Notes: generated from the letters alone by a model not told the origin. Counted from the stretch's first letter, positions 1-9,950 are shown. The stretch is 48,303 nt of DNA from Paracoccaceae bacterium (GCA_902632125.1 CACPBQ010000012.1:1-48303), one strand, 5' to 3'. Program-made: numbers and translations.

Positions 1-543
1 ATATCTGGCAGATACTTCCTTGCCTGAACCAGAGGATCCAGTAATCAGTACTCTGCTATTTGCTTTTGCGACTTTTTCTAAATTAGCAATAAAATTACGA
101 AATACGGTACTTTCACCCTTTAATTCGTATTCGACTAAATCTTTTTGTTTTAGTTCAATATTTTCGCGGCGAAGAGAAGAAGTTTCCATGGCCCGCCTAA
201 CGACAACTAAAAGCTGCTCGATGTTAAAAGGTTTTTCGATAAAATCATAAGCACCCTGCTTTATGGCAGAAACAGCTATTTCAATATTTCCGTGACCTGA
301 GATAATAACCACCGGTACATGAGGATAATCAACTTTTACTTTTTTTAAAATATCTATGCCGTCCATATTACTATCTTTTAACCAGATATCGAGTATCAAC
401 AAACTTGGAGGTTCCCTCTGCACTTGGTTCAAACATTCAGCAGAATTCGCAGACATACGTGTAGAGTATCCCTCATCAGTCAAAATTTCTGATATTAATT
501 CCCGAATATCTTTTTCATCATCAACAATTAAAATATCACTCAT
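1..543 (-). CDS. ntrX: Nitrogen regulation response regulator NtrX (partial, C-terminus beyond window)
   Basis: Response regulator of the NtrY-NtrX two-component pair. Only the first 181 residues are present because the gene runs off the left edge. Translated by hand, it begins MSDILIVDDEKDIRELI, a receiver domain with the acidic pocket near the start. The phospho-acceptor Asp lies in LLILDIW (about residue 52) and the conserved Lys in FIEKPF. A linker follows, then the start of an AAA+ domain whose Walker A reads GSSGSGKE at about 171-178. The ATG at 541-543 lies 23 bases after the ntrY stop, on the same strand, so it is the last visible gene of the dusB-ntrBC-ntrYX operon. In the family, NtrX controls nitrogen, redox and envelope genes; here that is inference from homology. 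Whether its AAA+ domain carries GAFTGA cannot be seen. Confidence 0.93.
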   Translation of the reverse strand, partial: MSDILIVDDEKDIRELISEILTDEGYSTRMSANSAECLNQVQREPPSLLILDIWLKDSNMDGIDILKKVKVDYPHVPVVIISGHGNIEIAVSAIKQGAYDFIEKPFNIEQLLVVVRRAMETSSLRRENIELKQKDLVEYELKGESTVFRNFIANLEKVAKANSRVLITGSSGSGKEVSARY

Positions 544-566
544 TTAGTTCACTCTCCAGCTCGCGC

Positions 567-2852
567 TTATGTATTTATCGACTTTGGAAGTTCGATAGAA
601 ATTAAAGCTCCTATTATGTCTTCAGGTTCGGATGATTCTGAATCCTCCAATTTCAAAACGCCGCCGTGCTCCTCAATGATTTTTTTAACAATTGCCAAGC
701 CAAGACCGGTACCCTTTTCACGAGTAGTCACATAAGGTTCGAATAGTCGCGATCTATCTTGGGGAAGACCAATTCCATTATCTGAAATTTTCAGTAAAAC
801 AGAATGGGTTTCGTCAATTAGCACGACATTAATAATACCGCTATAAGCTGGAAATGGGTTATTTCTCTTTCTCGCCTCAATAGCTTCCCCAGCATTCTTT
901 AAAATATTTGTTAACGCTTGATTAATAAGAGTTGCATCAATTGAAATATTTACAGGAACCTTAGGATGCGATAAATTTATCAAAACATTTGGTTGACCAG
1001 CTTGTTGAAGGGAAACAACAGATGCAAGTAAAGCCGTAAGATTTTCATTTCTTCTTTTCAGTTTTGGCATACGTGCAAACTTCGAAAACTCATCTACAAT
1101 ACGACGAATATCATCCGTTTGTCGTGTTATAACATCAACCATATCCTTGAGCCCGTCTGAATTCTTTTCAAGAAGAGGGCTAAATTTTTTTCTAATTCTT
1201 TCCGCGGATAATTGAATGGGTGTAAGTGGATTTTTAATTTCATGGGCAATTCGTCGTGCCACATCACCCCACGCAGCGGACCTCTGGGCAGAAACAAGAG
1301 ATGTTATATCATCAAATGCTACTACGTAACCTCTTAATTTTTTGTCTTCTTGCATTGGAGCCATACGAACCAAAAATATTTCTAGCCGTCCTGATCGAAC
1401 CAGTTTGATTTCTGATTGCAAATTTTTAGCCCGCGATTTTTTTAATTTTACAAACAGAGAACCTAACTCTGGAAAGATATCGGAAAGTTGGTTTTGAGCT
1501 GAAGAGTCTTTATTTATGCCCAATAAAATATTAGCTGATTTATTTGTAAAACTAACTTTTCCATCTGAACCAAGCACTATAACTCCAGATGTTACAGACG
1601 ACAGAACGCTGTCAAATAGGCGTCTTCGTTCTTCAATCTGTTCGGTATTATCAACTAAGGTATCCCTCTGATGCTTAAGCTGTTTCGTCATTTGATTAAA
1701 ATAACGGCCAAGTTGCGCGATCTCATCATCGCCTTCATCTTCAATTACTTGTGTGGACAACTCACCTGCTCCAACTCGTTTTGCTGCTGCAGCTAATCGC
1801 CCTATTGGTTTAGATAATCTTTCAGCAAACCAAAGCGCAAATAAAACTGAAGAAACAATAAGCAAAAGAGCTAAGGCAAAGTAAAGAACTGCAAAATTGA
1901 GAAGATACGCAGTGCGGTCACTTTCCATCTGTTGATACAAAATCGCAGTTTTTTGTGTTTCGTCCAAAAGATTAAAAAGCGTCCCATCGACCTCTCTTGT
2001 TACGTACAAATATCGGTCGCCAAACCCATTCAAATAAATCAATGCTCTGAGTTCATTATTATTGAAGTCATTAATTAAAACAACATTTTCGACAGCGTCC
2101 TTTATTTGCGACTCGTCTGGTTTTTCAAAATCAAAAAGATAAGAGCGCTCTCCTCGAAGTTCGATATCACCCAGCCCATTCAAGATGAAGGCTTCTTTTA
2201 AACCACGCTGCAGTTCCAACTGAATCGAAGCAAGCTCCTTTCTTAACTCATCTTTTTCAATAAAAAATTTATTTTTTTGAAAACTTTTTAAATCCTCTGC
2301 CACAGCAAGAACATCTTCAACCAAAGCTCCTTCTTGTTCGTCTGCATATGCACGAGCTGCCGACAAGGAGGTTCCTACAACGCTTTGAACTCGCTCGGAA
2401 AACCAAGCCTCTAAACCCAAGTTTATCGAAACGGTAGCAAACACAGCAACCGTGATTGTCGGTAATAATGACATTGTAGTGAATACACTAGCTAATCGAA
2501 AGTGAAGTTTTGATCCAGCAAGCCGAGATCTTCGCTGAGAAAGAACGTATAAAATTCTGACCAAAACAATGCCAACAATCAAAAGTACGTAGACAAGATC
2601 TAGCAGCAAAAAGAAACGTAACCAATTGGACTGTCCAGCTACGTTGAATGGACCCAAAAATAGATATGTTGCAACAGCCAATAACGGCCCAAGTAAAATG
2701 AGAGAAACATTAACCGTAGATTGAAAAGGTTTCAAATTTGAATAATTTGAAATCAATTTAGACAGCGACTTATTTCTTTTTAAGGACGCCAAAATACCCT
2801 CAACAAAACTAAACACATAAATGTTGTAATTTTGCATCACAAACAACAGCAT
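567..2852 (-). CDS. ntrY: Nitrogen regulation sensor histidine kinase NtrY
   Basis: Membrane sensor histidine kinase, 761 residues, the usual NtrY length. Hydrophobic segments are at about 46-66, 80-105, 118-142 and 317-342, enclosing a long extracytoplasmic region. HAMP follows at about 340-395 and PAS at about 405-515. The kinase core has the H-box [12 protein letters not shown] with phospho-acceptor His537, the N-box around Asn649-Asn653, G1 DNGIGLP at 691-697 and G2 GTGLGLA at 714-720. It should phosphorylate NtrX, encoded 23 bases downstream. It starts 32 bases after ntrC, in line with one operon. The ATG used has only a weak Shine-Dalgarno, and the sixth-codon ATG (MQNYN) is an alternative. 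All catalytic motifs look intact. Confidence 0.95.
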   Translation of the reverse strand: MLLFVMQNYNIYVFSFVEGILASLKRNKSLSKLISNYSNLKPFQSTVNVSLILLGPLLAVATYLFLGPFNVAGQSNWLRFFLLLDLVYVLLIVGIVLVRILYVLSQRRSRLAGSKLHFRLASVFTTMSLLPTITVAVFATVSINLGLEAWFSERVQSVVGTSLSAARAYADEQEGALVEDVLAVAEDLKSFQKNKFFIEKDELRKELASIQLELQRGLKEAFILNGLGDIELRGERSYLFDFEKPDESQIKDAVENVVLINDFNNNELRALIYLNGFGDRYLYVTREVDGTLFNLLDETQKTAILYQQMESDRTAYLLNFAVLYFALALLLIVSSVLFALWFAERLSKPIGRLAAAAKRVGAGELSTQVIEDEGDDEIAQLGRYFNQMTKQLKHQRDTLVDNTEQIEERRRLFDSVLSSVTSGVIVLGSDGKVSFTNKSANILLGINKDSSAQNQLSDIFPELGSLFVKLKKSRAKNLQSEIKLVRSGRLEIFLVRMAPMQEDKKLRGYVVAFDDITSLVSAQRSAAWGDVARRIAHEIKNPLTPIQLSAERIRKKFSPLLEKNSDGLKDMVDVITRQTDDIRRIVDEFSKFARMPKLKRRNENLTALLASVVSLQQAGQPNVLINLSHPKVPVNISIDATLINQALTNILKNAGEAIEARKRNNPFPAYSGIINVVLIDETHSVLLKISDNGIGLPQDRSRLFEPYVTTREKGTGLGLAIVKKIIEEHGGVLKLEDSESSEPEDIIGALISIELPKSINT

Positions 2853-2884
2853 TAGTGTAAAATGTCAAGGTATATGTTGCTTAT

Positions 2885-4258
2885 TTACATCAATTTACGG
2901 CGTCTATGCACTTTTATATCGAGTTCACTTATTTTTTTTCTCAACGTATTTCGATTTATTCCTAATAACTCGGCACACTTTGCCTGATTACCACCTGTCG
3001 CCTCTAAAGAGATAGCTATTAAAGGAATTTCTAGTTCCTTCAAAATACGATTATACAGGCCTTTAGGCGGTAAAATGTTACCGTGTAGATCAAAATACCT
3101 ACGCAGATGCCTTTCTATATCGTTAGACATTTTTTCTGCCCTCGCGTTTCCAAATGATCCTTGCGTTTCTGGCTGATTTTCCAAAGACTGCTCAACTTCA
3201 GTCAGAGAAATCTCGTACTCCCTTGAGGTCAAACCAAGTCGCTTTACTACATTTTGTAACTGCCTTACGTTTCCTGGCCAACTATATGAACGAAAAAGAT
3301 CTTGTGACTTAACTCCTAATTTCCTTTTCGGCCCCCCCTCGTTTTCAAGTAATTTTAAAAAATGATCTGATAAAATCAAAATATCATCTACACATTCACG
3401 TAAACTCGGCAATTCAATCGTTGCACCACTCAATCTATAAAAAACATCCTTTCTTATGATACCATTTTCAACGGCTTCAGTCATACTCCCTTGCATTGTA
3501 GCTACAAATCTGGGCGAATACTCACCCGGGTTATCGATCATTTGTACTAATCTGGCCTGACTTTCTAGCGAAAAATCTAAAATCTCTTCAATGATTACAG
3601 ATCCACCCCTTGCTTTAGCTAAAATTTTTGATGGTCCGTCTATATCTACTAAATCAGAAGGTGAAACAGATACGAACGGTGAGGCCCGACGATCAGAAAA
3701 ACTGTGTAAAACTTTTGCGATTAAGCTTTTACCTGTTCCAGACTCACCAGAGACCAAAATGGGTAAATCTGTATTCATGAGCCGGGCTACTAATCGATAA
3801 ACACCTTGCATAGGTACCGATTTTCCAACAAGTGGCAAACCATTGTCAGATTCAGGATTATCACCAATCTCTGAAACAAAACGATGAGAAAGTTTTTTTT
3901 GCTCCAATGCTTTTGCCACTCTTTTCATTAAATCTGGGAGATCAAATGGTTTTGGTAAATAATCAAATGCATTCGCATCTGCCGCTTGGATTGCAGTCAT
4001 AATCGTATTTTGTGCAGAAATAACTATAACTGGTAAACCTGGTCGATCAGTGGCTATTTTTGGTAGCATTTCTAAACCATTACCGTCTGGCATCATTACA
4101 TCAGTAATGATTGCGTCACCCTTTCCCTCGGCAACCCACCTCATTAAGGTTGTGAGACTAGAAGTTGCATGAACTTTACAACCCGCTCTTGTTAAAGCCT
4201 GCGTCAAAACGGTTCTTATTGTTCGATCATCATCTGCAACAAGTACTGTTCCATCCAT
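2885..4258 (-). CDS. ntrC: Nitrogen regulator NtrC, GAFTGA-less type
   Basis: Response regulator of the nitrogen-limitation system, partner of NtrB. The receiver domain (about 1-120) has Asp53 in [12 protein letters not shown] and the KPF Lys at about 103. The AAA+ domain (about 140-330) has Walker A GESGTGK at 171-177 and an arginine-finger region FYRLS at 273-277. The Fis-type helix-turn-helix is at the C-terminus ([19 protein letters not shown]). The stretch between residues about 195 and 220, which should carry loop 1 with GAFTGA to contact sigma-54, is shortened and has no such motif. Walker B also reads VIIEEI rather than the usual LDEI. This matches Rhodobacter NtrC, known to activate sigma-70 promoters. 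The ATG directly abuts the ntrB stop, with GAGG eight bases upstream. Confidence 0.95.
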   Translation of the reverse strand: MDGTVLVADDDRTIRTVLTQALTRAGCKVHATSSLTTLMRWVAEGKGDAIITDVMMPDGNGLEMLPKIATDRPGLPVIVISAQNTIMTAIQAADANAFDYLPKPFDLPDLMKRVAKALEQKKLSHRFVSEIGDNPESDNGLPLVGKSVPMQGVYRLVARLMNTDLPILVSGESGTGKSLIAKVLHSFSDRRASPFVSVSPSDLVDIDGPSKILAKARGGSVIIEEILDFSLESQARLVQMIDNPGEYSPRFVATMQGSMTEAVENGIIRKDVFYRLSGATIELPSLRECVDDILILSDHFLKLLENEGGPKRKLGVKSQDLFRSYSWPGNVRQLQNVVKRLGLTSREYEISLTEVEQSLENQPETQGSFGNARAEKMSNDIERHLRRYFDLHGNILPPKGLYNRILKELEIPLIAISLEATGGNQAKCAELLGINRNTLRKKISELDIKVHRRRKLM

Positions 4259-5350
4259 TTAAGACACCTCATTTGTAAAAGAGTTATTTTTTTTATTGAT
4301 TGCTGCTAAAGAAATCGTAAAAACCGTATTTCCTGGAACGCTATCAACAGAAATCCATCCATCATGATCTGAAATAATTTTACTAGCTAGAGCTAAACCT
4401 AATCCTGTTCCATTTTCCTTTCCTGATACAAATGGATCAAATACCTCATCTTTTATATCCAAAGGCAAACCTGGACCGTTATCGCATATCTGGATCTGCA
4501 ATGGTAAAGCCTGACCAGTTCCGTCAGAGCGACGCAATCGAAAAGAGTGGTCAAAGGATGTTTTTAGTTTTATTTTTCCACTATCTTGACAAGCTTCAGA
4601 GGCGTTTTTAATTAAATTTAGAATAACCTGTAGAAGTTGATCGGAGTCTGCTTTAGCCGCTGGAAGTGATGGATCATATTCCTCTTCAAATATAATATGA
4701 GCGCCAAACCCCAGCTGAGCCGATCTTTTAGCCCTGTCAAGTATATCGTGAATATTCACAGCCTTCATTTCCGGTGCACGAGAATTGCCAAACTCTTCAA
4801 CCTGCTCAAGTAAATTTACAATTCTTCTTGTTTCCTCAACAATTAAATCCGTCAACTCGAGATCTTTAGTCTCTAAACTCATCGATAAAAGCTGAGCAGC
4901 TCCAGAAATACCTGCGAGTGGATTTTTAATTTCATGAGCTAACATTTCAGCCATTCCAATTGCAGATTTTGCAGCAGATTTTACCGAATTCGTTTGATTT
5001 ACTCGTCCAGCTAATTCTCTTGGCGCAATTAATACTATAAAATGACCTGGACTCTGAACCACTGGAGCAAAAGCTAAATTACATTGAATTTGTGACATGC
5101 CAAAAGAGCTAACCTCAACATCATTTACAAAAAGAGATGTTGAACACTCTTTCGCGCGAGCAAAGCTGTCTTCTAAAGGAGCACCAACCACCAACTGTTT
5201 CCAAATAGATTTCCCACGTAAAGATTTTCCTGAAGTATTAAAAAACCCCTCTGCGGCAGAGTTGGCCTCTGTAATTACATCTTCTGGGTTTATGAGCAGT
5301 GCTGGAACTGGAAGCGAAGACCAAACAAAGTCAATGGGCACTTTTGTCAT
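4259..5350 (-). CDS. ntrB: Nitrogen regulation histidine kinase NtrB
   Basis: Soluble histidine kinase, 363 residues, no membrane segments. A PAS domain at about 10-110 is followed by the H-box [15 protein letters not shown] with His139, the N-box [10 protein letters not shown] (Asn249), G1 DNGPGLP at 290-296 and G2 GTGLGLA at 314-320. In the family it phosphorylates or dephosphorylates NtrC under control of PII proteins. Its ATG overlaps the dusB stop by four bases (ATGA) and is preceded by AAGGGA at good spacing. Its stop directly abuts the ntrC ATG, so dusB, ntrB and ntrC are translationally linked. No glnB or glnK lies in this window. Confidence 0.96.
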   Translation of the reverse strand: MTKVPIDFVWSSLPVPALLINPEDVITEANSAAEGFFNTSGKSLRGKSIWKQLVVGAPLEDSFARAKECSTSLFVNDVEVSSFGMSQIQCNLAFAPVVQSPGHFIVLIAPRELAGRVNQTNSVKSAAKSAIGMAEMLAHEIKNPLAGISGAAQLLSMSLETKDLELTDLIVEETRRIVNLLEQVEEFGNSRAPEMKAVNIHDILDRAKRSAQLGFGAHIIFEEEYDPSLPAAKADSDQLLQVILNLIKNASEACQDSGKIKLKTSFDHSFRLRRSDGTGQALPLQIQICDNGPGLPLDIKDEVFDPFVSGKENGTGLGLALASKIISDHDGWISVDSVPGNTVFTISLAAINKKNNSFTNEVS

Positions 5351-6324
5351 GCAGCATCCCTTTGATCAAACACAGTTTTCAACTTCCACAATACTTTATT
5401 TGGGCATTTTTCAGTTAATATGTATTGGCGGGCTTCACTTGATACATTACCATCGTCCATATACCAACCTAGATGTTTCCTAGCTACTTTGACACCTAAT
5501 TCGTTACCATAAAAGCTTAATATATCTTCATAATGCTCAATGATTAGTTCAGTTAGTGATGAAAAATTAGGTAAATTGTATTTTTGATATCCCCATAAAT
5601 CGGCTGCTATTTGGTTAAGCAACCAAGGCCTGCCTCGTATAGCTCTACCAACCATTAATCCATCAGCTGTCGACTCTTTTAATGCCACCTTCGCCGAGTT
5701 TGAATCCAAAATATCACCATTTACAATGACTGGTATTGAAACGTTCTCTTTAACACGCCGCAAGAAATGCCACCGGGCACAACCTTTGTAAAACTGACAA
5801 CGCGTTCTTGCATGAATAGTAATTAATTTAATACCTAACTGCTCAGCCACCTTGGCTAAACTGGGTGCATTGAAATCATTATCATCCCAACCCAGACGAG
5901 TTTTGAGTGTAACAGGAACCGATACAGAAGTTACTACTGCCTCTATTAACTTGGCTGCCAAAGCCAAATCCTTCATTAAAGCCGATCCAGCGTAACCATT
6001 TACGACTTTTTTTGCTGGACAACCCATATTTATGTCAATTATCTGTGCGCCCATGGCTTCGACCAACTTTGCTGTCTCTGAAATAGCGTAAGGATCTCGT
6101 CCCGAAATTTGAACCGACGTATTATCTGTATCAAGTCCTAATTCAGCCTTTTGCCTTACTCCTGGCCTACCACTTAATATTTCCTGGCTCGCAATCATTT
6201 CAGAAATAAAATGACCAGTTTTAAAACGCGAAACCACGCGCCGGAATGGCAGGTCCGTAATTCCAGCCATAGGGGCCAGAAATATTGGCGGGTTGATTAT
6301 ATGTTGTCCAATCAAAAGCGTCAT
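5347..6324 (-). CDS. dusB: tRNA-dihydrouridine synthase DusB
   Basis: FMN-dependent reduction of uridine to dihydrouridine in tRNA. The TIM-barrel N-terminus reads [16 protein letters not shown]. The catalytic cysteine is in [10 protein letters not shown] (about residue 102 from the start chosen here), and the FMN-phosphate region includes VNGDI and [12 protein letters not shown]. The frame is open to an upstream ATG at 6369, but family members begin close to the [11 protein letters not shown] position (6324), and the extra 15 residues look unrelated. Neither start has a strong Shine-Dalgarno, so the start is the least certain part. It is first in the operon with ntrB (4-base overlap), an arrangement known from Rhodobacter, where this gene was called nifR3. 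Confidence 0.94.
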   Translation of the reverse strand: MTLLIGQHIINPPIFLAPMAGITDLPFRRVVSRFKTGHFISEMIASQEILSGRPGVRQKAELGLDTDNTSVQISGRDPYAISETAKLVEAMGAQIIDINMGCPAKKVVNGYAGSALMKDLALAAKLIEAVVTSVSVPVTLKTRLGWDDNDFNAPSLAKVAEQLGIKLITIHARTRCQFYKGCARWHFLRRVKENVSIPVIVNGDILDSNSAKVALKESTADGLMVGRAIRGRPWLLNQIAADLWGYQKYNLPNFSSLTELIIEHYEDILSFYGNELGVKVARKHLGWYMDDGNVSSEARQYILTEKCPNKVLWKLKTVFDQRDAA

Positions 6325-6484
6325 AACGTTGATCTGTATTATTTTCCTCAAAATTCCAAGCATATACATTAAATATTTGCTTGTTTTTTCCTCATTTTAA
6401 AAATGTTGCCTAATATTTAATCGAAATTCTCCATATATTGCGAGTCAGCTATAAAAAATTTAAAAGTGATAATGTGGAGAGTTG

Positions 6485-7165
6485 ATGTCGACAGTTGCAA
6501 TTATAGTCGCCGCTGGCAAAGGAAATAGAGCTGGCGGTAAAGTGGCCAAACAATGGCGTACGATAGCGGGAAAGTTAGTTGTTGATTGGTCGATTGATGC
6601 CTTCAAAAATCATGATTTGGTTGACTTTGTTATTGTCGTTTTACCCCCAGATAAAACCCTCAATAGAAATGATGTGATTACTTGCGCCGGGGGTCAAACT
6701 AGATCAATTTCAGTGTATAATGGGTTAATAGCTGCAAAAAATCTGTCACCCGATAAAGTTCTAATACACGACGTTGCTAGACCAGCTGTATCAGAAGATA
6801 TCATTACAGATATAATTTTAGCGATCAACGAAGAAACAGGCGCCGCTCCCGGTTTGCCTATCAGCGATGCAATCTGGAAAGTATCAGATAAAGAAATAGA
6901 AAAAACGCTGGATAGAAATTTTATATTTAGAGCTCAGACTCCTCAAGGCTTTCCCTACCCCAAGATACTCAAGGCGCATGAGGAACAATCCGGTCACAAT
7001 GCGTTTGATGATGTTGAATTAGCAAAATTAATTGGTTTGAGAGTGGTACTAAAAACTGGTCATAAAGATAACATGAAAATAACAAAGCCAGAGGACTTTC
7101 TAAAAATGTCAAAGATCTTAGTAAAAAAAGTTGGATATAAAATTATAAAGAAAGTATTGGATTAA
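6485..7165 (+). CDS. ispD: 2-C-methyl-D-erythritol 4-phosphate cytidylyltransferase IspD
   Basis: Third step of the MEP isoprenoid pathway: CTP plus methylerythritol phosphate gives CDP-methylerythritol. About 226 residues, normal for IspD. The nucleotide-binding N-terminus reads IIVAAGKGNRAGG followed by KQW. Further motifs are CAGGQTRS, VLIHDVARP and FRAQTPQGF. The ATG at 6485 has GGAG at 6476-6479 with five bases of spacing; a TTG at 6482 in the same frame would sit too close. The stop directly abuts the ispF ATG. In many alphaproteobacteria ispD and ispF are fused; here they are separate but adjacent genes. Confidence 0.95.
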   Translation: MSTVAIIVAAGKGNRAGGKVAKQWRTIAGKLVVDWSIDAFKNHDLVDFVIVVLPPDKTLNRNDVITCAGGQTRSISVYNGLIAAKNLSPDKVLIHDVARPAVSEDIITDIILAINEETGAAPGLPISDAIWKVSDKEIEKTLDRNFIFRAQTPQGFPYPKILKAHEEQSGHNAFDDVELAKLIGLRVVLKTGHKDNMKITKPEDFLKMSKILVKKVGYKIIKKVLD

Positions 7166-7651
7166 ATGATCGATGTGAGATTAGGAAATGGTTTTGACGT
7201 ACATGCTTTTACTGAAGGAAATGAGATAACCCTTTGTGGCATTAATATACCATTTTCAAAAAAACTATTGGGGCATTCTGATGCTGATGTCGGCTTACAT
7301 GCCGTGACTGATGCTATTTATGGAGCGATTGCGGCTGGTGATATTGGCACGCATTTTCCGCCAAGTGACCCAAAATTTAAAAATGCTTCTAGTGATCTAT
7401 TTTTAAAGCATGCTGTTCAACTTACAAACCAGTTAGGTTATGAGATTAACAACGTTGACTGTACAATAATTTGTGAACAACCAAAGATTAGTCCATTATC
7501 CGAGAGAATGAGGACCTCAATATCTGAAATCATGGGGGTGGATAAACAACGTATCAGCGTGAAAGCCACCACATCTGAAAAACTAGGGTTCACTGGTAGA
7601 GAAGAAGGAATTGCCGCACTTGCTACCGTTACGGTCAGTAAAGTTGAGTAA
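7166..7651 (+). CDS. ispF: 2-C-methyl-D-erythritol 2,4-cyclodiphosphate synthase IspF
   Basis: Fifth MEP-pathway enzyme, forming the cyclodiphosphate with release of CMP. 161 residues, full length. The metal-binding Asp11 and His13 are in GNGFDVHAF. The second cluster is [16 protein letters not shown], and the C-terminal signature is [17 protein letters not shown]. The ATG follows the ispD stop with no gap, so translation is probably coupled. Its 3' end overlaps the likely pgpA start by eight bases. IspE is not in the window. Confidence 0.96.
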   Translation: MIDVRLGNGFDVHAFTEGNEITLCGINIPFSKKLLGHSDADVGLHAVTDAIYGAIAAGDIGTHFPPSDPKFKNASSDLFLKHAVQLTNQLGYEINNVDCTIICEQPKISPLSERMRTSISEIMGVDKQRISVKATTSEKLGFTGREEGIAALATVTVSKVE

Positions 7652-8120
7652 ATTTATTTCTACTTTTTTTTACATTGGGTTTTTGCGGCCCGCCCCCGGC
7701 ACATGGGGGTCAATCGCAGGAATTATTTTGGCTTATATGATATTGATTATAATTGGTTTTTCAGCTTTTTTCTGTATTTTATTGCTTACTATTATGATAG
7801 GGTTTTGGAGTACTAAAAATTACCTAGAGAAAAATTCTGAGAAGTCTGATCCTTCAGAAGTTGTAATAGATGAAGTGATTGGCCAATGGATCGCCATTCT
7901 TCCTTTGGGTTACATGTTGAACTTTGATGCATTTTTCAGTGAAGGGTTTTGGTTTGTCTGGATTTGGGCCTTTGTCAGTTTTCGGTTTTTCGATATTATC
8001 AAACTAGGTTTAATTGGTTGGGCGGATAATTTGGACGGTGCTTTGGGTGTGCTTCTAGATGATATTTTAGCAGGCATAGCAGCCGGTATTACAGTAGCAG
8101 TTTTAGTTTTATTGATATGA
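7644..8120 (+). CDS. pgpA: Phosphatidylglycerophosphatase A
   Basis: Inner-membrane lipid phosphatase that converts phosphatidylglycerophosphate to phosphatidylglycerol. The PgpA signature is visible: [12 protein letters not shown] near the N-terminus, then [11 protein letters not shown], and [10 protein letters not shown] with [17 protein letters not shown] near the C-terminus, with hydrophobic helices between. The frame is open back to a TTG at 7611, but family alignment supports TTG at 7644 ([12 protein letters not shown]), which overlaps the ispF stop. No ATG is available upstream of the conserved part, so a TTG start is very likely. Its stop overlaps the next ATG (ATGA), so the three genes ispF, pgpA and cinA read as one unit. 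Confidence 0.9.
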   Translation: MSKFISTFFYIGFLRPAPGTWGSIAGIILAYMILIIIGFSAFFCILLLTIMIGFWSTKNYLEKNSEKSDPSEVVIDEVIGQWIAILPLGYMLNFDAFFSEGFWFVWIWAFVSFRFFDIIKLGLIGWADNLDGALGVLLDDILAGIAAGITVAVLVLLI

Positions 8121-8611
8121 AAAAAGATATTTTTGACACTGCAAAAAAGGTTTTCGATTTAGCCATCTTAAACGAAGCAGTGATTGCGAGTGCAGAAAGT
8201 TGTACAGGCGGAATGCTGTCAAGTACAATCACTGAAATACCAGGCTCTTCCGCAATATTTGATTGTGGGTTTGTCACTTACTCAAATACTGCAAAAATAA
8301 AGCTTTTGAGTGTTAATGAAAATTCATTAAATTACTACGGTGCAGTTTCAGAGAAGGTTGCCGGTGAAATGGCACTTGGAGCCCTAAATAATTCAAAAGC
8401 GAATTTAGCCATTTCAATTACTGGCATAGCCGGCCCCGGGGGTTCCATTACTAAACCAGAAGGCATGGTTTGCTTTTCAATTGCTATTGAAGATAAAATT
8501 AAATTGACCGAAACCAAAAATTGGGGACCTCTTGGACGCGATAGAGTTAGAAAAACAGCAACTCTACATGGATTACAGTTACTGAAAAGAACCTTGCGTG
8601 CAAAAATTTGA
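8117..8611 (+). CDS. pncC: Nicotinamide-nucleotide amidohydrolase, CinA C-terminal domain (PncC)
   Basis: Stand-alone CinA C-terminal domain of 164 residues. In the family it deamidates nicotinamide mononucleotide in pyridine-nucleotide salvage. The diagnostic motif AESCTGGMLSS (Ser28 in ESCTGG) and the glycine-rich SITGIAGPGG are intact. The N-terminal molybdopterin-like domain of full CinA is absent, as in the short family members common in alphaproteobacteria. The ATG overlaps the pgpA stop by four bases. Older annotations would call it competence/damage-inducible protein CinA; the amidohydrolase role is from established family knowledge. Confidence 0.92.
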   Translation: MKKDIFDTAKKVFDLAILNEAVIASAESCTGGMLSSTITEIPGSSAIFDCGFVTYSNTAKIKLLSVNENSLNYYGAVSEKVAGEMALGALNNSKANLAISITGIAGPGGSITKPEGMVCFSIAIEDKIKLTETKNWGPLGRDRVRKTATLHGLQLLKRTLRAKI

Positions 8612-8649
8612 ATTGCGGAAAAATTAGCCATCAGTCTATTTTATCGCTT

Positions 8650-8667
8650 ATTTTTTAATCAAAAAAT
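8650..8667. terminator. AT-only inverted repeat after pncC
   Basis: A perfect seven-base inverted repeat (ATTTTTT, four-base loop, AAAAAAT) lies 38 bases after the pncC stop and about 100 bases before the ammonium transporter. With no G-C pairs it is a weak stem. It could be a terminator or part of the transporter promoter region. Seen directly; function is inferred. Confidence 0.25.
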
Positions 8668-8768
8668 AAAAATATTGATCAAATCATAAGCTATGAACGA
8701 TCTTGGACTTTGTTTTAGCCAAAATTTGCGGTTTCAGCAGCGTCAGATTGTACAAAAGGATAAATTTT

Positions 8769-9950
8769 ATGGTTGGTGCTGATACAGCATGGATAATCGT
8801 CGCTACCGCCTTGGTTTTGTTTATGACACTTCCTGGGCTTTCATTGTTTTATGGTGGACTGGTTCGTGCTCGCAATGTTTTAAGCGTTTTTATGCACTGC
8901 TATGCAATTGCATGTTTGATGAGCTTATTATGGTTTGCTTTTGGTTATTCCATCGCTTTTGGGGATAGTTCTACGGGCTATTGGGGCGGTCTAGGTAAAG
9001 CCTTTCTTTCAGGGGTTACTGCAGACACACTTAGTGGCTCTTTACCTGAAGTACTATTTTTTGCATTTCAAATGACATTCGCAATAATCACACCTGCTCT
9101 AATTGTTGGAGCTTATGTGGAGCGCATAGGCTTTTCTTTTGTGTTGGTTTTTTCAAGCCTTTGGATGCTTTTATGCTATGCACCCGTTGTTCATTGGATT
9201 TGGGGTGGCGGCATTCTTTCCGACGGAGGGGTATTAGGAGATATTGGAGTTGTCGATTTTGCCGGAGGTATTGTGGTACACGAAACAGCCGGAATTGCAG
9301 CTTTAATGCTTGCATTTTACCTTGGCCCTCGCCGAAATAAAACAACCCCACCCCACAACCCTGGGTTTGTAATGATAGGTGCAGCGATGCTATGGGTAGG
9401 TTGGTTTGGTTTTAATGGAGGCTCACAACTAGCAGCTGACGGCGGTGCTGCCATGGCTATTACCGTGACACATATTTCGGCAGCAGCAGCTTCTCTCACC
9501 TGGGCAGCGTGGGAGCGGATTAAATTTGGTAAAACTTCTTTGGTTGGTATGGTCACAGGAACAATCGCAGGTCTAGCTTCAATAACACCCGCGGCAGGTT
9601 CAGTTGATCCGCTTCAAGCTCTACTGATTGGTGGAATAGCTGGAATTCTATGTCAAGAAGTCGTTAACATAGTTCGAAACATGCTAAACATCGATGATAC
9701 TTTGGACGTCTTTGCAGTTCATGGCATTGGAGGCATTTTTGGAACATTAATGATTGGATTTTTTGGTTACACATCGTTTATAACCCAACTTTCAGGCCTC
9801 GTTATCGTGGGACTTTTTACCGTTTTTATAACTTATATTCTGATTAAAATAGTTTCTTTAGTTACGCCAATACGTGTTGACGAAGAAACAGAGACTAACG
9901 GTCTTGATTTGACCGTTCATGGCGAGCGCGCTTATGATGTGAATTCCTAA
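8769..9950 (+). CDS. amtB: Ammonium transporter (Amt/AmtB family)
   Basis: Ammonium channel of the inner membrane, about 393 residues with eleven hydrophobic helices expected. The N-terminal helix contains ATALVLFMTLPGLSLFYGG, a hallmark of the family. The conserved Asp163 is in VVDFAGG, and the twin pore histidines are His171 (VVHETAG) and His318 (FAVHGIGG). ATG 8769 is chosen because AAAGGA lies eight bases upstream and the conserved helix begins here; the frame extends to a TTG at 8703. There is no obvious cleavable signal peptide and no adjacent glnK, which usually accompanies amtB. It stands 157 bases after pncC, so it likely has its own promoter, plausibly under Ntr control given the ntr operon about 2.4 kb away. 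Confidence 0.94.
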   Translation: MVGADTAWIIVATALVLFMTLPGLSLFYGGLVRARNVLSVFMHCYAIACLMSLLWFAFGYSIAFGDSSTGYWGGLGKAFLSGVTADTLSGSLPEVLFFAFQMTFAIITPALIVGAYVERIGFSFVLVFSSLWMLLCYAPVVHWIWGGGILSDGGVLGDIGVVDFAGGIVVHETAGIAALMLAFYLGPRRNKTTPPHNPGFVMIGAAMLWVGWFGFNGGSQLAADGGAAMAITVTHISAAAASLTWAAWERIKFGKTSLVGMVTGTIAGLASITPAAGSVDPLQALLIGGIAGILCQEVVNIVRNMLNIDDTLDVFAVHGIGGIFGTLMIGFFGYTSFITQLSGLVIVGLFTVFITYILIKIVSLVTPIRVDEETETNGLDLTVHGERAYDVNS

